From assembly GCA_028554795.2 (NCBI GenBank), contig CM068838.1, positions 86,866,944 through 86,930,943 of the forward strand: a stretch of DNA of 64,000 nt, written 5' to 3'. This stretch comes from Sinohyriopsis cumingii. Taxonomy: Eukaryota; Mollusca; Bivalvia; Unionida; Unionidae. This document shows positions 1 through 14,767 of this stretch, piece after piece (within the stretch, counting starts at the first letter, position 1; every line of letters starts with the position of its first letter). The notes beneath the pieces were generated by a model. That model was not told the DNA's origin, did not search any database, and saw only the letters and a list, made by a program, of their open reading frames with translations. Position numbers and translations under genes: made by a program.

Positions 1-678
1 ATACAACATGCATCCTTCTATGGCTCCTGGACGTAACCCTCTATGTCTCTCCCCAGACATAATGTCATTGCCAGGAAAAAAAATGTATCTGATTTTTTAG
101 ATGTTTACATTCATACCACAAACATGGCTCTTGGGTACCAATGTATGTTCCACTGCAGATGCTGAGATTAACTTTATGCTATTCTGGAAACAAAAATTAC
201 CACCTACTTTCCTAGTAGTACGTTCAACATTTATTGCATGTGTGCTGTTTCAGTCCTGTTGTGTCCATATGCCAGTTTCAGGCATTCACAACTGTGCCAA
301 TCCCCCACCTTTTTTCTCTCAGTACTTCCATGTTTCAAACTAGTATGTCCACATAGTTCATACCAGCCTCCTTCAGAGCATGTGTGGTGCATCAGCTTCT
401 GCTTTCATTATAGTGATCCTTACAGTAAGACTGAAACTGAAGAACTGTGAATATCAAAACGCACATCTAATATATGCAAAAAAATTCACATTGTTATCAT
501 AAATGGCATTTTATTTTCTACATTAGTTTGACAGTTATGGTTCTGTAATGAAAATGTTTACAAACAGATTGGTTATAGTCAGACAGACAGATGGATACAG
601 CAATAGCAATACAACCCTGTAATGCATCATGTGAGGGATAAAAGTTGCCACAATCAGTTGCCACAGAAACTATATTAC

Positions 679-849
679 CTGTAGTATCCCATCCTTGGGC
701 CTGAGTGGAATTCTGTGCTGACCTTTGACATGGGTTGTCAAGGAGATATTTAGCAACACCAAGGTCAGCAAGGAGCTGCAATTGTCCATAATAGGGGAGT
801 GCCATGTTGTCCAGCCCATGAGATTTCTTCCAATTTACAAGCGAGAAAC
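679..849 (-). CDS. Exon 21, type C (module 5)
   Basis: This 171-nt exon follows an AAAG acceptor and ends at a CAG|GTAATA donor. It enters and leaves in phase 1. The translation starts G-F-S-L-V-N-W, then has a helical-looking stretch LLADLGVAKYLLDNPC with the single C-type cysteine, and closes with G-W-D-T-T. It is the last exon in the window. The next A exon must lie beyond base 1, since no stop codon is reached. Confidence 0.9.
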
Positions 850-3800
850 CTTTATAAAGAAAGGTAATTTTGAGAAATAATGAACATCATCCTTGTAAAA
901 GGGTTAAAATTCTTACAACTCAGAATCACAGGTCAACATTAAACTTTTACATCATGTGGAAACCATGGTAACTATAGACTGCATGAAGACATGAACTGAC
1001 TTATTTTCCTATGGATCATACCAGTTCAAATCATTTTCATTTTACCAATTCAATGCAAGTTATGTTACATCACCAATGTAAGGTAAGAATATGCCTAATT
1101 AAGACTCTACTTTAACAACAATTTTATGTTCAGAAAAATATTCACTTGTCAATAAACATCAACCACTTGTCAGAATGATTGGACTAGTCAATTTATCATA
1201 CAAAACAAGATTTTTACTTTAAAAAGTTGGCATAAAGCTGTATTTTATTCATTACCTCATTTTCTGTACATATATTTTCAGACACCAACACAATTTTTGT
1301 CCAAAAGAAGTTTTCATGCATGTTAATGTTTGGACATCATTTCAAAAGAATTTTAGTATGCACTTATGTCAACTGACACAAGTGTGGTTCTACAATAATA
1401 TGGGATTAATACCATATTTTGGAAAGTGAAGCAATGTCTATCATATTAATTTGAAATAACCCTGACGACTTATATGCACAATTCCCATTGTCAAAAATGT
1501 AAGATTCACATTTCACTGTTCATCTGATTGCTAACCATGATATAATGACTAACATTTGTTTAAAACTATATTAATAATCTGTGGAAAAAAAAATTAAAAA
1601 TAAATCAAACATTAGAAAAACATGTTACCCCTTATAAAAGAGAAACCCGATTAACTGTCCAAGCCATTGTGTTGAAAATTTTTGTTTAACGCTTCCAATG
1701 TGAATAGTACTAAAACCTACACTATGTCATGTACCAGTCATGATGTATTGGTTTCAGTGGATAATAATATATATTTTAAAACAAAAAAAAAAAAAGGAAA
1801 AGAAAAATAACACAAAAACAGAACCTTATTTCATGTGTTTTATGTTGTTGTTGTTGTTGAAGGGTTTAACACCATTTTTCAGCACAAGATAGGCTATACA
1901 TGGTGGCCAGTATAACTGGTGGAGGAAGAACACTGGAAAACCCTGGGAAGAACCACCGACCCATGAGAACCTACAGGCAAGCTTTCTCACATATCCATGT
2001 TTGCTTAACCCACACAGACAGAGGCGCTTTAGACCACTTGGCCACTCTTATGAATTTATAAACGCTGAAATCAAAACAGCTTACTTTTCATATTGTACAA
2101 GTTTTGTTACCAGGCCACACAAAATGGAATCAGTTCTTAGGTTATGTTAGTAATATTCAGGGCCAACATTATAGTCTCCCACTTACTTCCAAAAATAAAC
2201 TACTGCTTAAATTATCTGGAAAATTACAAACAAGATTTACTATCATATTTAATTTTACTTTTGCTTTTTAGTGATCAATTATGTGAACAATTGGAGCTAT
2301 TGATGCAGTTTTGCATTCCTGGCATACTTTGCTGTCTCACTGCATGGACAGCCTAATACTGCATGTGTGGGTTTGATTGTCTGTGCTTGGATTTGTCATT
2401 CATTTATTTTTGGACGCTGAATAAGATGAATTGGTACAGTTTCCTTAACATTAAAAACTATTTACTTTTTGCTGTCTGAAAACATGCAGAAAAAATGATA
2501 GCACTTTTTTTCTTCATTAAATATTGAAGATGAATAAATTTTTTCATGATATTTCTACCTGCATCAGTGAAAGGTTTATTCCAGCTGCATGTGTAATTCA
2601 TTGGGAGTCTGGTCTCATGGAAAACACTGGCTATGACATCTCCCACTCCTAAGGCGTCTAGAGAAGATGTGATCCTCAGGTTAAGCAGGTAGTTCTTCTC
2701 TGCCAGTAGCTGCTGTATGCTGAATCTAAAACAGTAACTAGATGAATGAACATCACTGTTGATGAGAAATGGGCCTATATTCAAATTACATGGATGGAAA
2801 TGGGCCTATATTCAAATTACATGAATGGAAATGGGCCTGTATTCAAATTACATGAATGGAAATGGGCCTATATTCAAATTACATGGATGGAAATGGGTCT
2901 GTATTCAAATGACATGAATGGAAATGGGTCTGTATTCAAATGACTTTGATGGAAATGGGTCTGTATTCAAATGACATGGATGGAAATGGGTCTGTATTCA
3001 AATGACGTGAATGGAAATGGGCCCATATTCAAATGACATGGATGGAAACGGGTCTGTATTCAAATGACATGGATGGAAATACGCCTGTATTCAAATGACA
3101 TGAATGGAAATGGGCCTGTATTCAAATGTCATGGATGTCTGTGATATTATGATGCAAATGATGACACATTGGTTCAATATTACCAAAGAAGTTCTACATC
3201 AAATAGGAGCCATAAATCAAAATTTCACATCTTGAAAATATAACTTGACCAAACTCTTCTTAAATAAATATTTGTTTTAATTCATCAGACCTTTTAAAAG
3301 TTATTGAGCAGAAAGAGAATTTGTAACATAAGTGACATGAGGACTGACTGGAAGAATATGGGCAACACATATAGTGGGGGCAAGAAAACAGAGCATAACA
3401 AGATCTGAAATGTTTTCTACACAATGGACATTTTTAGTTTTTCCCTCAAAAATACGGCTTCTATTTCATTAGTACATAATATTTGCATGCAGATACAGAG
3501 CAGACCATCCTTTGTAATGGCTGATGTATAAGAGACCACATGTACCAGCCTAGCTAGTTCAAATATTTAGTGTTATGTGTGCCCAACTCCAACTGATTTA
3601 CTGGGTTCAATATCTGATGGTGACAGCTATACTTGTATCACTTTTAATTACATTTGGGAACTTGTTTGATTCTCATTTTAAGATCGTGCTATTGATGATG
3701 CATCTAGACTGCTTCAAGAAGTGATGAATGTTGGAAACAGGGAGGGAGTGGAATGATAGATGTATATGAGGAAGTTTTACTAACAAAGTCCAGTTGCTCC

Positions 3801-4131
3801 AGAAGCAATGTCTGACAGTATTTGAGTCTGACCATAAAACAGACAACATAGGTTTAATTTCCAAATTTAACAGCAACACTCTGCATCCCCTTCCATTGCA
3901 CATTCAGTAATATCAAGTCTGCACAACTTACCCCATTCTCAGAACTCCGTTCAGGGCAAAATTCTCACTCTTACCTAAAAAAAGGAAAAAGAAAGAAATC
4001 AATGTATTTTTTAATCAAACTTTTTCAGTACAATATATTTATCTGAAAATATTTACCCAATGACATTACCATTAGCAAAATAAGCTTGCTACCTCCTAAA
4101 TCCAGTCTTCCCACAAAAGAAAAAACTTCTA

Positions 4132-4184
<53 letters not shown>

Positions 4185-7100
4185 CACACACACGCTAGAG
4201 ACAAAGGGAAGAAATTCTTATCCATTACCACCCTTGGACTACTGCTTGGTAGCATCAATTTTAAAGTGTGATACATCAAAATATTATGCTCATATTTGTT
4301 GGCAAGAAAGGAGGGTTTTATCATAATGTGGTTGGATAAATCCTCTTGGAGAAACACTGTATACTATAACTACAAATTCCTAATCACATTAGGGACAAGA
4401 GTAAAAGAAGGAGGGAATGCTGAGAGTCCTACCTCTACCCTGGACAACTTTCAAGGGAAGAATGGTTGGATTCTCTATATGAAGGGCACTCTGCTTTACC
4501 TAACTTGTGAGCAACAAAATTGACAGTCATGTGATCCATAACAATTTTATCCATCTAAGAAGAGCGTTGAACTCTTCTTACCAATCAATTTTACTGGCAA
4601 ATCCAGTGAAAGTGCTAAATTATTGACACTCATGAGGCTGTGCTGACCTCAGTTGGGTCGAATGGTCTTCTGGGTAGGAGCCACTAGATTCAAATTTAGT
4701 CTTTGCAAAGCTAAATCCAGAGATAAAAAGTTTATATGATTGACTGTACATGCCAGCCAACAGTGTTTATTACATCCTGGATCTATCAAAGTGAGGCTAC
4801 AAAGTCTTGCTGTATCATCTGGACCATGCACATATCCGATCTGAACTTTCAAGAGATAGTTTAGGTCCACTGAAAGGGTATCCAATTTGCTCCCTCTGTA
4901 TTACCATTAGCCATGTCAAAACCCATGAAATTCCAATTTGGAAATGGTGAGGGATTTGGTTTATTCTAACAAATATTGGCTAGATATCTGATTATGTCTG
5001 GTAGAGCTTTTCAAAACTCTGATAATATTCAATTTCTAAAAGATCTGAATACAATCCAAATCTTTGAAGATGATGATGTTTTTGGTCCTTGTATGGACAC
5101 AGTAAACAAACATGCTCCTTTAAAAACACTATAATGCAAGAACACCAGCTAAGTTGGAGCATCCCTGGGAATGAAGTAAGGAGACCATGTAAAATCTGCA
5201 AAAAAAGTCATGAAAAATATAAAATTTGGGGAATAAAGAGCACACCATAAAAAATGCTGGTTGAACACAGAACTAGCATAACACTAAATCTATTTGGAGA
5301 GTTTTTACCAGATTGGCACATGGAAATGCAAAACTGAAATGTAAGCCTCAATCATGAGGACATTTATATAGGTGATCCAAGTCATCTCATAAATAAATTT
5401 AATGACCTTTTTATTCAAATTGCTAAAAAACTTCAAGAACCTAAAATTTTCTCTGATTATCCTGAACTCACACATTTTGCTTCTGAAAATGACAAGTTTG
5501 AAATTTGGGAAATGAGTCCTGAGCTTGTGTTAAAGTAAAGTATATCTTAAAAAATGGATGCCTGTAGAGCTACAGGACTTTATATACGACTAAAGCAAAG
5601 CAGCTTCACTTTTCTTTGTGATCATTGTATATGTATTAGCTCTAATAAATTTCCACAGGCTTGAAAAATTGCCAAGGTACCTCCATAACCTTAAGCTGCA
5701 ACAAACAATAATGTAAGTAGCAATATACTAATCTCTATCCTTGCCAGTCTTCCATGCTCATGATTCTTTTATGAACTATTTGAACACTTATAATCTTATA
5801 CTGATGGTAATCAGTCTGGCTTTTGAAGAATTACTCAAGTAAAACTGCACTCACATCTATTATAATTGATGGATAAACAGCTGCAAGCGCTAGATAAAGG
5901 AGAAATAGTTAGCACTATTATGGTTGATTTTTATATACAAAAATTGATCTTGTAGACCATGAAGTTTTGCCAGAAAAGCTAAAAATGTATTAATGGAATG
6001 AAAACTTCCTAAACTGGTTTATTTCTCACTTCAGTGGAAGAATGAAAAAGGTTTCTCTGAAGGGTCACCTTCTTGCAAGTAAAACTATTAATTGTGGAGT
6101 ACCACATGGGCTCTGTCTTTTTATTCTATTTACTAATGACTTGCCCCCTTAAGATAGGAAATTCAATTTCCTCCACCTTCCTCGATGCAGATGACGCTAC
6201 ACTACCCGAGTACAAACTTTAAGTATGGTGCATGAAAAACAGTATAAGTGCAAAAAAAAAACAAAAGCCCTACTAGAAGCAATACTGGATAGCGAAAAAC
6301 TCCAAGTTCTATTTGAAATTGTTAACCTTAATATAACCAATTATGACACAGTTCTTAGTCTATTTGTTAAGATATCACTCTAACTTCGTCTATTCACATT
6401 AAACAAATGTATCAGAAGAGGTTAATGATTCTAATTTAAAATTAACAATGTTTAAGACTCCAAAAGAGGGCATTCCATTTAATTCTAAATCAATGAATAG
6501 ACTATTTACAGGATGCAATCAATTCTATAAAACTTTTACCAACATAAAACAAAATATTCTCTAGAAAGACCAAATTTATGTATAAAGTGTCTAGAAAAGC
6601 CAACCTAAGGAAAATCTTTCACCAAGGAGATGCTGATGGTACTCCAAATTTAAAGTTTGTTAGAATTAAAAATTACATTATACCAAAGCCAAATGAGGAC
6701 TTATTCAAAATGCTTTCAATAATAATAATAATAATAATAATGAGGACTTTGTATAGCACCTAATCTTTAGAAGCTCTAAGCGCTTTACAACATTAGACAA
6801 CACCTATAAGATAGAAAACGTATATAATGATATGTTACAAACACAAACACCATGAAATTATAAAACATTTTTAAAAAACACATGCTGAGAATATTTAAGG
6901 TAGGAAACATTATTAGGTCTTAAAGGTTGTTCTTGCAGTCAAAATAAGTGAGTTTTGAGAGCACTCTTGAATGTGATCACTGTTTCTTTGTGTCAAAGTT
7001 CAGTGGGCAATTCATTCGATGTTGCTGGGCCCTGGTATGCAAAAGAATGCTGTCCATATGACTTTGTTTTCATAGTGGGAATAATGAGTATACAATTGTT

Positions 7101-10100
7101 GTCAGAAGAGGAGCTTGCTGGTGTGTACACATGGGTGAGGTCGGATAGGTATGTTGGACTAGAGTCCGTGAGTGAAACGTAGCACAGAGAACAAATTGTG
7201 TGTTTGATTCTGGATCGAATAGATAGCCAGTGTAGGATACAGAGCAGTTGGGAGGTGTGCTCTGATCGTGGTACTCTAAGTATGATCCAAGCAGCTGTGT
7301 TTTGAACATTTTGAAGTTTTTGGAGTAGATATTGAGATGAACCAGACAGAATTGAGTTACAATAGTCCAGTCTTGAAAGTACTAATGAACACACAAGTGT
7401 TTTAGTGGCATCAAATGAAAGATATTTGTGAATTGAACTGATGCGTCTCAGCTCAAGATATGCAGCTTTGCATATGTTCATGACAGGTTGGTGCAATGTG
7501 AGAGTACTGTCCAGAGTAACACCTAGGTTTCATACTGATTGTGTGAATTTAATGTTGGTGTTGCTCGTATTTATTGTTTGAGGTAAAGGATGTGAATGAG
7601 AAAGTCTTTGTGTTGTAATCAGAATGGCCTCAGTTTTATCATCATTCATTTGCAGCTTGTTACATGTCATCCATGATTTCACATCAGAAATGCACCTCTC
7701 TACACCTTGGATGGCAGCATCAACTTCAGTTGGGTGGCTAGATTTGTATATTTGGGTGTCATCAGCATACAATTGGTGAGCCAGTGGATGATGATCTGTG
7801 ACACTTGAGAGCGGCAGAGTGTATAGAATGAAGAGAACAGGTCCAAGAACAGACCTCTGTGGAACACCACAACACAGATTAACTAGGCTGGAGTGTATTC
7901 CATTTGCAGACACAATTTGTGTCCTGTTGACCAAGTAGGACTTGAACCACAGTAAGGCTGTATCATGAATGCCAAATACATGCTGGAGACAGTTAAGTAA
8001 TATATCATGGTCTATTGGTCAATATACTGGTCTACTAGTATGGAACACCATACCCAGGGACATAAGGCAGGTTCCAAGAGTTTCTTCTTTTCATAATCAA
8101 AGTCTTAAATCAATGAAATCTTAAGATAGTCAAACAGCTCCAAGTAAAATACCTAACGTACTTTTCTCTGTTTATACAACTATTTCACATTTTTCGATAC
8201 AATATGATATTTTATATATGCTGATGTACTCACTGACACTTATGCACATGTTACTGGCTTGAAAATTTTCTGATTTTCAGAATAACTCAATTCTTTAGTG
8301 TAAAGAAAAGTTTCAACACATTATGCTTTATATACTGTATATTACACACATAACAGATGGCCGCCAGGAAGGTTAGTTATTGTAATGATTTGAGGCAATT
8401 TCTCTAAATAAAGCCATTATTATCATTATCATTATTATTATTGTTATAGATCTTTATCATGATCAATATTCCATTGCCATGATGCCTGAAAGTGTAAGAA
8501 ATCATCAAGCAATAGCCTTTTTGATAGAAACTGAAGTTAATTATTGTTTCCTCCAACAGAAAGAGAAAAAAAGCTGCCAGTTTTAACGATGCAGAATCTG
8601 TACATTTTTCCCAGTACAAGTTATTTTTGTTGTTGTTATTATTGGCAAGGTGTTAAAGACTTTGAACTTTCACTATAAAAGGATCAACTTCCTTGTAATG
8701 GTTTCATCGATTAAAATTCAAATGTATTATTATTACTACCATTGTGAAACTTTCAAAGGGAAAAAAAACATTGTCAACTCTATGCAGAAAGAGTCAAAGA
8801 AAGTTTGAAAAATCTTACCCCATTCATAGTCAGTGAACCACTTGTTTGTGACCTTTAACTTCTCAATGGTGATGGTCATTTGAAAGTCACAAGGGTCAAA
8901 GGTCAATGAGAAGAAATAGTTCCTGTGTATTCGAGATTCAGTAAGGCAGCAGGATACAGACAAGCATGTCTCAGAAATATGACACATCGCTGAAGTGTCC
9001 TGAAGACTGGCCAGAGAAATGTTTGCAGGACAATCTAAATAGCAAAGTAGAAATAAATTAGTCTTCCAATTTTTGCTATTACAATCATAAAATAAATTGA
9101 AAATGGAAATAAATATAGCTTGTTTATAAGAGAGTGGAATATGGGGAAAGTTATAGTTATGTAATAATTTGAAAAAAATATAAGTTATGTTATTAAATGC
9201 TGAATACTCGTTCGGTAGAAATGAAAAGATGGCAGTTCCTAATATGCTAAATGTTAGTTAACTCGGTAACCCCTGCTACCACTATAGCTCGTCACAGTAT
9301 AGCTCCCTCATCTCTCGATTGCCACAATAACAAGGCTCAGTTTACCTAGCTTGTATCCCAGGCACCAAGTCTGAGTGGCAGTATTAGTCTAGGCCTGCAT
9401 CCTGCATGACAAGGTAAATCAGCGCAAGCCATTGATTTCAAGCCATTTCCTAATTATGTAGGCAGTTTAACCAAAACTGTTTTTAGTGTACACAGATACA
9501 GTGAACATTGCTGAACAAAGGAAAAAGAATTGACTTCAATAGCAGCAGAAATTGTGGAAATATTTAGATTTGAAAATGATGAAAATTACGAGAATCAGTC
9601 ACTGGAAGTAGACTTTTATTTGACAGACTCTGACAGAGTATTCAGAGATGACAAGTGGAATTTCTGTGTGCATAAAACTATTTGCGCTAGCGCAAGGATA
9701 TTTGTGATGAGAGGTGAATGGGTCTTGTTATGCAATGGAAACAAAGCAATATTGACCATTGGAGGGGGGGGGGCCAGCCAAACCCAGGAATGAGGTCACA
9801 TGACTCATTCAGCCAATGGAAGATAGTTAAGGGGTATGAATATATGGGTCAGCATCCTTAGCATCACTTGCAAAGAATTCTTGGAGATACGGGTAGTATA
9901 TTTAGAGATCATAAATTTTACATTTTCCACCACCACCTGACCAACCGCCTTGGGGTATAGCTTCCTAGGTTGTAGTTAAATTTGGTAAAATAACTGTAGA
10001 CATGTTATATCATTTGAACATAACTTGTTTTAGCGTCATATGAATTTCTCAGCAGTAACATTGTATTATGATAGCATTCACACTGATACTACACACATTA

Positions 10101-13100
10101 TTCAAGTCATCTCTTTGTATCCTTTGTTATGTGTATACATACGAAAACAATTTTTTGTATATAATTTCTTTTATATATATAAAAAAGTAATAGCATGGTT
10201 CTTTCGGTTACATGTACATTATGGCGGTCTCAACTCCCAAATGGATTGGTTTTTGGTTTGATGGTTACAAATTTACATTCAGGTCTGAATTTAAACTATG
10301 TAGTTTATCACATACTATGTTAAAGTAATTTTGTAAATAACTTTATGCATGTTAGATCATATGAATATATTATTATTTTCAATACAATTGTCACTTATGT
10401 GGCCTGCATCAACAAAATCGTTTTCAGTGTTATTCAGTATGCTTAAATTCTTACTTTCCTCCTTAATGTTGTTATCCTCTCACACACACTTCATCACAAA
10501 ATTGAATTAATTTCTTGTGTTGGTATTGTTAATTATTCAGTGTGAATTCATAATGGATTTTATGGATTATTCATGGCAAGAGAAACTGGTAAGTAAATCA
10601 TTTAGTTTTACCTTTATGCATGAGTGTTATTTCTGCATGTAGCATTAAATTTATACCATTATGTAATTTTACTGAGAACTGCAGTTTCAAATTTCAGCTT
10701 AATTAAAGGAACATAAATAAATAAATAAATTTATTGCAAGTAGCCCCCTCTGCAAGCCATTATGTATGTAATTTTATTGATAACTGCTGTGCCAAATTTT
10801 AGCTTAATTAAAGGAACATAAATAGGAAAATAACATTTAATGCAAGTATCTCCGTATGAAAAAATATGCAAACCAAGTACTCTCAGCAAGTCTCACTGGT
10901 AAGGCTAACACTGCTCTGGATGATCTCTCTGCAAGTATGCTGTAGGGAAATACCTAGATGTTTGGTTCAAGGGTTAATGAGTTAAGATGACAGTTTCTAA
11001 TATGCTAAATGTTATTAAGATGACAGTTCCTAATATGCTAAATGTTATTAAGATGACAGTTCTTAATATGCTAAATGTAATTAAGATGACAGTTCTTAAT
11101 AAGCTAAATGTTATAAGATGACAGTTCTTAATAAGCTAAATGTTATTAAGATGACAGTTCCTAATATGCTAAATGTTCCATGACAAGGTTCCATATGCAT
11201 GCCAATGTTAGCTGCCATACTACATAATCGGTATTAGATGACAAAGTCCCACATGTATGCCAATGTTCACTGCCATACTACATAATTGGTATTAGATGAC
11301 AAGGTCCAACATGTATGCCAATGTCAGTTGCCATACTACATAATCGGTATTAGATGACAAAGTCCCACATGTATGCCAATGTTAGCTGCCATACTACATA
11401 ATCGGTATTAGATGACAAGGTCCATCATGTATGCCAGTGTTAGTTGCCATACTACATACTCAGTATTAGATGACAAGGTCCCACATGTATGCAAATGTTA
11501 GCTGCCATACTACATAATCAGTATTAGATAACATAGTCCCACACGTATGCCAACGTTAGCTGCCATACTACATAATCGGTATTAGTTGACAAGTCCCACA
11601 TATATGTCACCCAAAAAAACCTGCAGACTAGTGGTAAATGTAGGGGTGTGTGCTAGGCAGGAGGTTTGAAATTTCAAATGAAGAAGCAAATGCCCAAGAC
11701 ACACATATCATGCATATTGTTAAATCCTCATGTGATCGGGATACCTGTAAGGTGTACAGATGGTAACAGACACATACAGAACTCTTTATTTGGAAGCAAA
11801 ATAATTCCAATTTTCTATGAGTTGACTAATCGGAAAATTTAACTATGGCCTTAAGCTGTAATTGGTTGATCAGTGAATGTCAATATGAAACTTGGAATAT
11901 AAAGGTAGATAAAGTCACAGGGGATGAGAGGGTGGAGTTAAGTTTGCTGGTCAGTTAATTTAGTTGGTCAGTTCCATTTGGGAAAGAGTTATAGTGATCA
12001 GTGTAGTACAATGATGACCATACAAAAAGTCTTCTCTTGTACTAAGTGGATATCAAGAAGTTTTAATCTGCTTCAAAATGCCGACAGTAGAAATGGTGGA
12101 ATTCATCATAATATGTGTGGACTAAAAGAAACTATTTAAGAATTTGTTATGGACAACTGAAAGCAGACAGCTGATGTATTATTATAATTAAACAATGTCT
12201 TGAAATAAATGTTAGGGACGAGAATGCCGTGTTGTGAGCTAATTCATCAGCACACACACACATACACACACATTACCTCTACCACTGCTGTGTGATATTA
12301 TGATTCATATGCACTGTATGCTCATTCTATAGTAATTAAGCAGAAATGCATTACATAAAGCTCACACATCTCAAGGAAATTTAATTTGTTTTTAGTATGT
12401 CAGTCCACGTCATACAGGCAAGTCTGCCACAAACATTCAGCAATTCTGCCTTGATAATTATGTCATTCAGTCATACTGGCGATTCTGTCCCACAGATAGT
12501 GCATGTCGGCTGTTCAGCCTTGACAATTTTGTCACTCATTAGTACTGTTGATTCTGCTCCTAGATGTCACTCAGTCATACTGGCGATTCTGTCTCACAGG
12601 TAGTGCATGTTGGCTGTTCGGCCTTGACAATTTTGTCACTCATTAGTACTGTTGATTCTGCTCCTAGATGTCCCTCAGTCATACTGGTGATTCTGCTCCT
12701 AGATGTCACTCATTAGTACTGGTGATTCTGTCTCATAGATAATACATGATTCTCTACCATCTTATCACAACTAACCCCATGGAGAAGACAGCAAGACCCA
12801 GAAATCCCAAATATATCTAAATATGTACTATTTAATAATTGTATAATGGCTGCATAATAAAGGTACCAATACAATAAGGCAGTGAAATGTTATTGCATCC
12901 TATTTTTAGTCCCTTACAAAATCATTAAGAATTTTCTCTGATTTTTTTCTGGAGTTTTTCTAACTAGTGAAATGTTTTAAATATATTCAATAGAAAGAAA
13001 CACAAAGCCTAAATAAAAGAAAATATGTTTTTTGTGTTCAGCTTGGCATTATGTTGGCTGACAAAGCAAACAGACTTTGATTTGGCAAATTCTGAAGTTC

Positions 13101-14730
13101 ACTTGCTGTGAAAGTTTGAGTCATTTCATTCCAATATAACTATTTCCAGTAAATGCAAACTAACATATGCTGAGTTTCTGATTTGTTGTGTCCAACCTAA
13201 TGTCTAGCATGAGTAAAATATTCCTGATGCATTGGATCCTTTTGTTGTTGTTGTTGGGTTTAATGCCATTTTTCAGCACACGATAGGCTATACATGGCAG
13301 CCAGTATTAATGGTGGAGGGAGAACCTGGAAAATCCCTGGAAAGAAACACTGACCCTCGAGAAGCTACTGGCAAGCTTTCTCACATACCCACATTGGCTG
13401 AATGTGAGACTCAAAACCCACGCAGACAGAGGTGAGATGGCAGTGATCTGTAACAGAAAGCGCTTTAGACCACTCGGCCACTTGGGGCCGCACATTGGAT
13501 CCTGTAACTAATTCACTGATTTTCATCAAAAATGTAGAAAAAAATGAAGTCATTATAAAAGGAATTCAATTAGTTGGGTGATACCTAAATGGGTACTGTG
13601 TCCACCTCTATCTTGTGTGTGTTAACTTTTAGTTTTACATGTTGTTCTTCCAAAATAAATGAAAATGTGCATTCCTACAGGATATAAAGTAACTTACTTT
13701 CTATCTTGCAAGAACACATTTTCTTTTATATGGAAGGATTTTATCAAAATGATTGCCTTAAAAAATTGTTAAGCAAGAAACCATTGATCGTGCTCATGTG
13801 CTGTTAACCCTTTCACATGCTTAAAATTCTAAACCTTCCCTGTTAACTTTTGCACAAGCTATACAAGTCTATACCTTTCCCTGTTAACCCTTTCACATGC
13901 TATACAATTTTATACCTTTTCCCCCTCCAAAACAAGGTTAGAAATTAAAACCTAGAAAACTGAATGTTTATTTTCTACATACATTACTAGAGCTATTTCT
14001 GAAAAAACATGTAAGCAGCAACTGATAAAGTAACAAACAAGAAGTAATCATTGATGCATAGCTAAGGGAAGGAGACATTAAACTGCTATAGAACTAAGAA
14101 ATGAAAACTTGCCATTTCTCCAATTATTGGAGTCCACCAAAGCACTGTAGTTGCATTGCTGGTCCAAGAGGTAACCTCCAATTCCAAGTTCCTGGAAAAG
14201 CTCTAATTCTTGGTATCCTTCTAGAGGCTGAAACAATGCTACTGCCTTCATTGCTGACCATCTAACTATGGAAAAGCCTATAGTAATAATAATAATAGGC
14301 TGCTTATTGTTTCCCAGGACTAAAGACCTAAGTGCAGCTTAAATGGTGAGAGAAAAGTCTTTAGCAAGGCAAATCATCTGGTTTATAGTAAAACATCATG
14401 TTAGATAAATGTATGTATATAAATTGAAATAAACTACTGGACACATAATAGAGTTAGAAGGTTGAATTCCTGTAGAAACAGCCATGTAAAGTTTTGCAAA
14501 CATAACCGTTTTTGTTTTATTTGTCTTGTCTTGTCTATGTTTTTTATCTGATATTGAAAAGACTCACTAAAGAGTCAAAAGCGCTCAGGCTAGCTAGATA
14601 CCAGTTTCGCACTGTTCGTTGTCAATATATTGCATTTATCTTAATCAATCCCTGACACACTGACACACGTGATTCCTTGCTGGATCCAGTTCAATTGAAA
14701 GAATTGCTATTTGCCATATGATTTTGTATT

Positions 14731-14767
<37 letters not shown>

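Larger units (their letters stand above)
3975..8818 (-). other. Intron between exons 18 and 19, with several retroelements
   Basis: A 4.8-kb intron. It holds a compound microsatellite, a tyrosine recombinase scrap, a plus-strand LINE and a minus-strand L2-like LINE arranged tail to tail (all listed). I see nothing else recognisable in 4200-4640, 4890-5390 or 8030-8800, apart from a short (ATT)n run near 8420 that may be another element tail. Confidence 0.6.

Noticed and set aside
9530..9793. 87-codon plus-strand open frame starting M-T-S-I-A-A-E-I-V-E-I-F
   Set aside because: No recognisable domain, ends in a G-run, and has no neighbouring exons. Not enough to call a gene.
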